This document shows, piece by piece, positions 17,300 through 23,720 of a stretch of DNA of 23,720 nt. The number at the start of each line of letters is the position of its first letter. Position 1 is the stretch's first letter. The notes under the pieces were generated by a model. That model had not been told where the DNA came from and made no database searches. It saw only the letters and a program-made list of their open reading frames with translations. This DNA is from Paramacrobiotus richtersi (Eukaryota > Tardigrada > Eutardigrada > Parachela > Macrobiotidae), in the NCBI GenBank assembly GCA_034698045.1, contig JAQGAU010000807.1:1-23720 (forward strand), in the 5' to 3' direction. Both the position numbers and the translations under genes were made by a program.

Positions 17300-17467
17300 G
17301 GTGGACCATTTGTTTAGTCTGGACGGTCAATTCCAGCCTCCCAAGTGGTATTTCCGGGAACGGATTTCATCCCACCAAAGCCTTGTTCGGCGGTCGCAAT
17401 GCTACTTTCGTGCCGGACACAATCAGTACCTAGTCTATGGATTTAGAGCGTGATTCACCTTACGTTG
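17300..17467 (+). pseudogene. inverted relative of the unnamed-gene exon
   Basis: Aligns with the minus-strand exon at 10763-10975. One frame reads FSLDGQFQPP; after a one-base insertion relative to that copy it continues SGISGNGFHPTKALFGGRNA, TFVPDTIST, TAG (17431-17433), SMDLERDSPYV. It ends at a canonical phase-1 donor GTTG|GTAAGT (17467/17468), better than the GTACGC of its relative. Bases after the donor (AAGTTTATGATAATT) also match the relative's intron, so the duplication included intron sequence. The frameshift and the stop make it non-coding. Its parent protein is unidentified. Confidence 0.65.
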
Positions 17468-18126
17468 GTAAGTAAGTTTATGATAATTCATTGCGTATAT
17501 GAGAGATATGATCGTACTGGCAGGACGCGTTATAGTGGTGTTGATAGCAGGCCGAACAAGCAGCAGATTATTGTATGAGCGTTTGTAGCCGTAAGTGAGT
17601 AAACCGTTTTGCGAGTTGACTATGCCCAGCTTATGCCCGTTTATGTCTAATGACACGTCCACATAGAAAGCCACTGTCTAGTCAATACACATATACTAAA
17701 TTAGGGAGAAAAAATGATCAATACTGCTATTTATCAGGTATTGGTGGTGGACTGGGTTTAGCGGAATGTGTGTAGTTTATGCAACAGAGTGACGTGGTCA
17801 AATTTTTACTTTCGTTGTTTACTGAACAGCTGATGCGAGTGCCGACTGATTGACTTCCAGATATTGCAAAATTATGGCACTTCTCACCTCTTCTGTTGAA
17901 TAATAATTCTGCAAAATGTACTTCACAGTATAAAATTTTTAATCAAAATATTTAAAATAATTCGGTTATGCGAAATAATACTCGATGTTTGAAGTTTATG
18001 ACCATAATGACGCAGTTTTCGTATTCACATCACTTGTTTTAACGTTTCCTTTCGAGTTTAACTCTGCATCCCGAACACAGTCATTTTCGACACTGATTTG
18101 AGCCACTGCACTACCGTGAGATCGGT
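17468..18126. other. no gene seen beyond conserved intron start
   Basis: The first ~45 bp match the intron after 10763 (on the other strand). The remainder is AT-rich with no recognised coding features. Confidence 0.4.
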
Positions 18127-18459
18127 TTGTTACAATGTGGCGCAAATTCTCAGGCGGTTGTAGTACAGCGTCTATGGTTTGATCACGGTAATGGCGAAAA
18201 CAGACTGCGGCTGATTACTTCCAGCATTTGCGAACCGGGCAGGATGTCAAAGCAGTTTCAGAGCAAGGCAGAAAACATCTGTCGAAAAATATGTAGTGAA
18301 GTTCGGAAATTAGTGCCATACAAATTACACTTAGATCATTCAATAGAGGTTGATTTTAACATCCTGAATCAGTTTTCAAAATGCCCGACTTTGCTTCTGG
18401 TACAGAGGTATTGCTACCCAAGTTATCCCTTATCCAACTCCGCCATATCATTGTCATAG
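18127..18459 (+). other. unrecognised 110-codon ORF
   Basis: Longest open frame of this part of the window. The centre (RMSKQFQSKAENICRKICSE) could be helical. No family, signal peptide or splice context supports it; it may be chance. Confidence 0.15.
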
Positions 18460-19803
18460 TTAATCACAGCCATGATACAATCAATTGTAATGTATCATGT
18501 CACAACCATCGACCGGAAACAGTAAAAGCTTTTATAATTAGGTAACGAGCCGTTACACTACGGTGGGTGCTAACTATAAGTGATTTGAGCACTCGGTACC
18601 ACAGCATCAAGGTGCCGTAACATTCGGAAAGAATGATAAAATGTTGTGTAATAAACACTTTCTATTGATTATCACATCGTTTCCACATGATGAAGAGCGT
18701 TTCCACGTTTTGCCGGTAGCCAAAATCCTATTACATGTTTTATACAGTAACTGGTGTTTTGTCTTTCATATCATAACGGTAACTCCTAAGCTACCACTAG
18801 ATTATTGGGTTGAACAACCGTACCACGATGGTGATTCGGATATAATCAGGATTACGGCTGTTATCTTACATAATCGATGGTCAACTATCAGTGCGCATAA
18901 TAAATGGCTTACCGCTCGATGTTCATAACAAGCGATGCAAACGTAGCAAGACGGTGGCAAGCAAAACGAGACGGCAAACTGAGTCTATTGGGGCGCGTAG
19001 TGCAAGAGCAAGACCAAGAGCAAGATCATCCGCAGGATGTAGGACGCACGTTTTATTAGCAAGCGTACAAGAAGCAAGATCGCCAAGACTCTACTTTCAT
19101 ACTTTCAGATCTTCTAGATTCATCTCAGATTCTAGATGCATTAAACATGGTCAAATGTAAGAGGGTTGGTCATGTTGACGGATGAGTTGTTACCAATAAT
19201 ATCACTTATACCGCTACAATAATAATTGGTTTGATCGTTTAGTTGTTTAGTTCAGCTTTATTTAAATTTAGTTTCTTTTGGTTTGGTCTGGTCGAGCTGC
19301 TGAAGCAGGCCAACATAAACTCATTTGCTGTATGCTGCATTTCCTTAATGCTGCGGTAAAGTGTGTTGAAATTGCTAAACATTCCGTCATTCACCGTAGT
19401 GGAACGTCTTGTTATCTGGACGCTTTTACTGCTTCCGGTCGGTGGCTGTGATTAACAATGGCAATAAGGACGGATTAGGGATAAGGGATAACATTGGGCA
19501 TTAATAACTTTGTACCAGCAGAAAAGTCGGGAATTTTGCAAACTGATTTAGGAGCCCAGATGATGTTAGAACCAAACTACTGAATAATGTATAAGTTGTA
19601 TGGAAAATATTTTTTTTTAAGTTAGAAAAGGAAAGTTAAAAATGCACAAAAGCCGCGCCATGTTTGCCATTTTTTTTTAAAAATGCCCAGCGGCACGGTC
19701 TACGAAACTTTCGCAAAAATCTGTGTCCAATGGCACGGATTTCCCGAGAAAACGCTGGGCAAAGTGCCACTGTGCCACAGGGCAGACTCGCCCTTGACGA
19801 CTG
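18460..19803. other. no recognised gene
   Basis: AT-rich. A short degenerate AGAGCAAGA/C repeat occurs near 19008-19030, and a small inverted repeat at 19684-19761. The part next to 19804 may be decayed gypsy sequence (RNase H to integrase), but no motif is visible. Confidence 0.35.
19684..19761. other. short inverted repeat
   Basis: TGCCCAGCG (19684-19692) and CGCTGGGCA (19753-19761) are perfect 9-bp reverse complements 60 nt apart, within a GC-richer island containing two further copies of GGCACGG. No role is evident. Confidence 0.55.
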
Positions 19804-20370
19804 TTAGTCGCAACAGTCGATAAAATGTCTGAATTTTTGTACTAACTGTACAACCGCGAAAGACTCTAATTGTGTAACGTCATATCGGATTTGTGTATCG
19901 TTTAAGGCTTTCGACGTATAAAAAATCGGATGGCCATCGTGACTTAGTATTGCACAAATATGAGCAGCACACGTGATGCGTCACATTCTATCATCGTTCT
20001 TTTGTCGGATCAAATTTCGCTAATACTGGTTCATAAACCAGTATTTTCTTAATATTGTTGAATTCTGCTTCGTGGACGTTCAGTTTACATCTGATCCGTT
20101 TTTGGGTAATATCTAAAGCTCCCTTGTTAAAGTGCCGAAATTCTGTATAAATTTTCAATAATATCCTGCGAATCCCAAGAACGAACGCAGTTGTTATTCC
20201 GTTATCGGACTTTTATGGCCTTCCATTGCTCGAATCTTATCTCAGCAAACATGTATTCCTTCTCCTGAAACTAAATGTCCCGAAAACTCAAGCTTGGTCA
20301 CTCCCAATTTACATTTGCTGGGTTTTAAAGCTAATCCAGCATTTCTGAAACATTCAAACCCGAGCCATCC
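19804..20370 (-). pseudogene. second Ty3/gypsy pol remnant: reverse transcriptase end and RNase H
   Basis: Minus-strand blocks in order: FRNAGLALKPSKCKLGVTKL EFSGHLVSGEGI (RT palm/thumb), DKIRAMEGH, QLRSFLGFAGYY then KFIQNFGTLTREL (connection); after a frameshift RCKLNVHEAEFNNIKKILVY EPVLAKFDPTKE; then IECDASRV and, in another frame, AILSHDGHPIFYTSKALNDT QIRYDVTQLESFAVVQLVQK FRHFI (RNase H), ending at TAA 19806-19804. There are at least three in-frame stops (TGA after GIHVC, TAA in ITE-x-QLR, TGA in GYY-x-KF) and two or more frameshifts. The catalytic YxDD part, gag, integrase and LTRs are not visible. Sequence differs strongly from the element at 1396-2240, so this is a different element, in the opposite orientation. 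Confidence 0.88.
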
Positions 20371-21085
20371 CGAGCGTCTACGTAAAGAATTGAACAAATA
20401 CCATAAATTTCCCAAAAATCAAGTTAAATATTACACAAATAAATAGCAATTTAAGAATTAATTTATCATCAAAATTAAAGTTGGAGCAAATTTAAGAATT
20501 TTTCATTCGTGCACAAACAAAATTTCGAGGAAAATTATATACACTTCAATATTGTCCCATTCTGTTAAAAACTCCTCACAAATCTTCAAAAGGAAACAAA
20601 CACGTAAGAGTTCCAGTACAAGAGACGATCATTTGCCATAATTGATAAAATACCATACCACTTAATGTGCGTCGAGCACGTGGCTAGAAGTCTGGTTGTT
20701 ATCCTCTGCAAACTTCAAACGAAATCCTTGAAAATGCCCGTGATGATAAGGGCCACTTTGGAATCGAGAAAACACGGTGCAATATCCAGGAGCGATATTA
20801 TTGGCCAATGGCCATCGATGTTGGATTCAGTGAAATCCTACGTATTTAGCTCCATTCCATGAAGCACTAAGAAACGGCCGTCCAAAAAACCAGCAAGAGT
20901 CTTCCAACCTTTCTTGACCGATGGTCATTCCCAAACTATTTAAATCTACTTCCAGTGTCTGCTCACAATATCTCACAGGAAAACGTAAAATGAAATTACA
21001 TATTCACTGTTCGCATTGAGAACAAACGAAAATATCAACTCAGTATGGAAACACCTGTACAGACTTTTCCGGTTTCATGCCATTT
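20371..21085. other. no recognised gene; 3' side of PPIL2
   Basis: Lies between the gypsy remnant and the PPIL2 stop codon. The part next to 21085 should hold the PPIL2 3' UTR; no clear AATAAA was pinned down. 20400-20530 is very AT-rich. Confidence 0.4.
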
Positions 21086-21199
21086 TTACCAGGCGCTAAA
21101 ATCTTTAAATTTCACTCCTCCAGCGGAAGTTTTCGGTTTTTCCAGAACAGTCCCCCCGCTAGTGCTCGGGATCTCCAGCTCGTCAACAGCAGCGGCAAC
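21086..21199 (-). CDS. PPIL2: PPIL2 last exon
   Basis: After TTGATTGCAG, 38 codons in phase 0: [40 protein letters not shown] (21088-21086). It aligns with the human PPIL2 end (EEEPSTSATV...GFGDFSSW). Phase 0 is needed, but the preceding donor AAAAG|GTGTGG is phase 2. Confidence 0.8.
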   Translation of the reverse strand, partial: VAAAVDELEIPSTSGGTVLEKPKTSAGGVKFKDFSAW

Positions 21200-22041
21200 C
21201 TGCAATCAATATGTGCTCTTCAGTGTCTACCAAAAGCTCAAAATCCACCCATAACGAACTGCAGTTCTGCATTTTTCGGAGCATTCATCTAAGAGAGAGG
21301 CCACACCTTTTCTTTTCACTGGCAAGATATCTCCCAACTTGATTACTTGTGCCAGATGAACCGATATCGGCAGCTGGATGAAATTTGCTTAATCCCTCCG
21401 ACTCCTTCTGCGCGGAAGGGCCAGCAGAAGCTTCTAATTTGCGTTTTCTTTCTTCGGCAATCTCTTTCTCCACATCAGCGAAAGGATCTTGAAAAACTTC
21501 GGTACTGATGATTTTGATCGGCTGTAAGGTGAAACTTCCTATTACAACACTGAGCACATAATAATAGCAATCCGCTTATGAAAATGCGCATAATTACGTG
21601 AGTAGGCTTGTCTTGATCATCAACCGGAATCTGTTCCAGTTTGGCCAAAACATCCAAACCGCCGACCACTCTACCAAACACTGAATGCTTACCGTCCAAA
21701 TGCTTTTGTGGCCTGCAATTTCAAATCACTGAGCCTTGTCTCGGAAATTTGATACTCATCCAATATAATCAAAGTCACACATGCACAACTACGCACCGCA
21801 AAATTATGAAAAACTGTGATTTGTTGGTGTTCGGTCCAGAATTCGCCATGCTAACGATCCCACGGACATCGTGTCGAAGTCCAGTTTTCAGTTCATCTTC
21901 GAATTCCTTTCCGCCTTCAAATGCCGACGCCCCGCCTTTTCCCGTACCCGTCGGATCACCGCTTTGTATCATGAAGTTTTTAATCAGCCGATGGAAAATC
22001 GTCTCCGTTCGATTTCTTTCGTCGAGAAAAATGCCTCTGGC
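21086..22041 (-). CDS. PPIL2: PPIL2-type cyclophilin (peptidyl-prolyl isomerase-like 2), 3' part, four exons
   Basis: Exons 22041-21797, 21712-21598, 21521-21307 and 21199-21086, separated by introns of 84, 76 and 107 bp. The first three join in frame: [10 protein letters not shown]..., [60 protein letters not shown], then [20 protein letters not shown]. The cyclophilin active-site signatures FHR, the Q-FFI block and the LD-KH-FGRV block are present. PPIL2 is recognised by the tail ([18 protein letters not shown]) and the end KFKDFSAW-stop, compared with GFGDFSSW in the human protein. PPIL2 is a nuclear spliceosome-associated cyclophilin with an N-terminal U-box; that 5' half is not visible here. 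The last junction is one base out of phase, so either an error, an unseen splice site, or early decay. Confidence 0.88.
21307..21521 (-). CDS. PPIL2: PPIL2 exon with post-cyclophilin linker
   Basis: Acceptor CACCTTACAG|CCGATC. Encodes [71 protein letters not shown] plus two bases. It finishes the last cyclophilin strand and enters the charged linker characteristic of PPIL2. Donor AAAAG|GTGTGG. Confidence 0.85.
21598..21712 (-). CDS. PPIL2: PPIL2 cyclophilin exon, second half
   Basis: Acceptor GAAATTGCAG|GCCACA, donor ACTCAC|GTAATT. Encodes [38 protein letters not shown]. Contains the conserved LD-x-KH-x-x-FG-x-V block of the cyclophilin fold. Phase 2 in, phase 0 out, both compatible with neighbours. 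Confidence 0.9.
21797..22041 (-). CDS. PPIL2: PPIL2 cyclophilin exon, catalytic half
   Basis: Acceptor GTTTTTCTAG|GCCAGA, donor TTTTGCG|GTGCGT (phase 2). Encodes 81 codons including [66 protein letters not shown]. The catalytic Arg of FHR and the Gln of the Q-FFI block are present. Confidence 0.92.
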
Positions 22042-22180
22042 CTAGAAAAACTATTTTCAAACAAGATCGTGGGTGAATTAATGACGACCTCACTTCGAAG
22101 ACCGCACAGATCGCAGGTTTGTAGAACCACTCTGTCGAGATCTTTTTTACCTTAAGGAGGTCTGGCAAGTGTGTAATACA
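22042..22180 (-). other. possible decayed or misread 5' cyclophilin exon of PPIL2
   Basis: One minus-strand frame reads DRVVLQTCDLCGLRSEVVIN then SPTILFENSF directly before the exon at 22041. That is the place where PPIL2 should encode roughly 'YVRLxTNxGDLNLELHCDLTPKTCENF'. Resemblance is limited to V-x-L-x-T, a Leu/Glu pattern and P...EN. The frame does not join the next exon simply. Alternatively GAA|GTGAGG (about 22094) is a donor for a 52-bp intron. Low confidence either way. Confidence 0.25.
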
Positions 22181-23720
22181 AGCGTCTTTGACGATAGAGT
22201 CAGGTGGCTTTGAGAGACTTCTCAGTACATTAAAGATGGTCCAAAACGTCCAGATGTTTGGCATAAACTAAAATTTCCGTACATTTGTTATTCAACTCAC
22301 TGTTTATGCTAGCAGTAACCACGGGGCAAAATGCAACAAGGTTATAAAAACCAGCCAAGTACACAAAGAAAGTGCAGTTTCTTTCGCGAATTCCGTCAGG
22401 CTCGTGCCATGCTGTTACACGTTATCATAAATATTTTGTGTAAATCATGTAGCCACATATCTATAACCATATAATTTGCCATCCTAACAATGATTTTGAA
22501 GATCACAACAAACATTACTAACTGTACGTGCGTTAACAGCCAAAACATACTATAACCATATACTTTATCAGTGATATTTATTCGCTGGTTGACAAGACCT
22601 GTAGTTTTAATGTATACTGTTATTATTGAAAACGTGTGTACATGGTACGCCTTTAGAAATTCTGGTTCATATGTAAAAGCATCTAAGTTAATTGTAGGCT
22701 ACACACCATAAGGAACATTCGCATTTTCTAGTGAAAACTTACATCCTAACAGAATCGTATAAATTTATGCTTCGACTTTCAAGTATCCAGTGGCTTCTCA
22801 AATACGCGAAGTTTTTCTGTGTCAAGGAATTTGCTCGTTTGTTGACATACATCTTGCGAAGCGGTGAAACTCGAAGCAGTGGAGTCAGGTCAACAACGGC
22901 TATGGCTTACCAGATACCGGCTCCTAAAGAGTGACCCAGCCGCTAATTTCACCGAAAACAGTTAATTAGTCTGAAATTGCCTACCGCCATTTTTTTCCTC
23001 GTTCGAATGGATGCTTAACCCTTAATGCGCGGACATATTTCCAACCGTTAACTCCTGACTGCATCAGTTTGGCACAGGCACTAGCCATTGGCCTGTCTGG
23101 GCCAGCGCATCAATCAGAACACGAATAAGCATTATAAGAAAACAGACAGAATAACTGGGAATTTCTGGGTTGCTTGAGCTTTAATCAGCACGCAGTGACT
23201 GTGGCCATTGATATTGCAAAAACAAAATTAATGCAGTCAATGATAAACAATACAGTCAATGGTAAACAATCACTAACGATGTGCTCATTAACAAATAATG
23301 CAGCAAATAATAAACATATAATATTAAAACCTGCAGTCGACGAAAACTTAAAATACCAATAAGACCATTACATCGGTTGCCTAGTCCGCGAATAAAACGT
23401 AAAAATATAACTACTGATCCCACACACGTAAGTAAAATTAAAAGCATGTTAAAAAACACAATACCATGTACGTCGTGAATTAGCCGTCGATGGCACCATG
23501 AAGGTGTTTAAGGGAAGAACGTAAAGCAAATAGTGATCCCAGCATTCCGTCATTCCATTTCAGACCAATATATAACAGAATAATACACATGATGCATTTT
23601 TATTTTTTATCGCCCATCGGAAATTCTGCTTAAAAATACTATAATAGTTCATAATAATGAATGCTACTGTAGATAACCACGCTGATGAATCAGGGCACTG
23701 ACTGTTTCAAAATACTACGT
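22181..23720. other. no recognised gene
   Basis: Very AT-rich. If PPIL2 is complete its U-box exons should lie here or beyond the window, but no U-box or other motif is visible. A minus-strand open stretch to 22264 ending LPDLLK|GTAAAA is exon-like but unassigned. TATAACCATATA-x-TTT occurs twice (about 22460 and 22552). Confidence 0.35.
23233..23269 (+). repeat. two-unit tandem repeat of 18-19 bp
   Basis: GCAGTCAATGATAAACAA is followed by TACAGTCAATGGTAAACAA. A minor simple repeat. Confidence 0.65.

Noticed and set aside
18891-19160. Arg/Ser-rich ORF that might suggest an SR protein
   Set aside because: The composition comes from a short AGAGCAAGA repeat in DNA; no RS dipeptide run or RNA-binding domain is present.
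1-23720. tRNA or rRNA genes and CRISPR arrays
   Set aside because: No tRNA B-box with a plausible cloverleaf, no conserved rRNA segments and no regularly spaced repeats were seen on reading. A dedicated RNA-gene scan was not possible.

Overview
The window looks like a gene-poor, heavily decayed stretch of an invertebrate animal genome. Coding pieces are interrupted by spliceosomal introns with GT/AG ends, mostly about 75-270 bp, plus one intron of about 2 kb. The recognisable genes are eukaryotic: a SWI/SNF ATPase of the BRM/BRG1 type, cyclophilin PPIL2, and a possible RING and a possible HECT protein. Two Ty3/gypsy retroelement remnants are present. The BRM-type sequence carries 'PRLMEEDELPSWL', which is closer to the BRG1 form as I recall it than to fly brahma, so I do not favour a dipteran. 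A nematode or flatworm would fit the short introns, but the species cannot be settled from the sequence.

Layout. 1-980: the first copy of a 77-bp duplicated segment, an unrecognised open stretch, and one BRM ATPase fragment. 1396-2240 (+): dead gypsy pol. 2846-3133 (-): possible HECT fragment. 3495-6643 (-): the best candidate for a multi-exon gene I cannot name, with four exons joined at three phase-1 junctions; its large intron holds two diverged copies of a ~0.5 kb repeat. 7835-8219 (-): the second copy of the 77-bp segment, then a second BRM bromodomain copy cut off abruptly and followed by an unrecognised exon-like ORF on the other strand. 9394-9863: inverted-repeat element. 10763-10975 (-): an exon related to the unnamed gene, with a damaged splice acceptor. 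11759-14556 (-): the longest BRM copy, with introns, stops, frameshifts and no ATPase core. 14569-14925 (+): RING-like sequence with lost zinc ligands. 15234-16350 (+): a third BRM copy, inverted and internally out of order. 17300-17467 (+): a third relative of the unnamed exon. 19804-20370 (-): a second dead gypsy pol. 21086-22041 (-): four PPIL2 exons, the best preserved conserved gene here. The remainder is AT-rich sequence in which I see no gene.

The main theme is repeated segmental duplication, inversion and decay of two units: a BRM-type gene and an unnamed G/S/N/P-rich gene. Introns are kept in the copies, so this is DNA-level copying and not retroposition. I see no operon-like or defence-type system. 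The most interesting points are the scrambled BRM fragments, the unnamed phase-1 gene with its two relatives, and stops that fall at glutamine positions.
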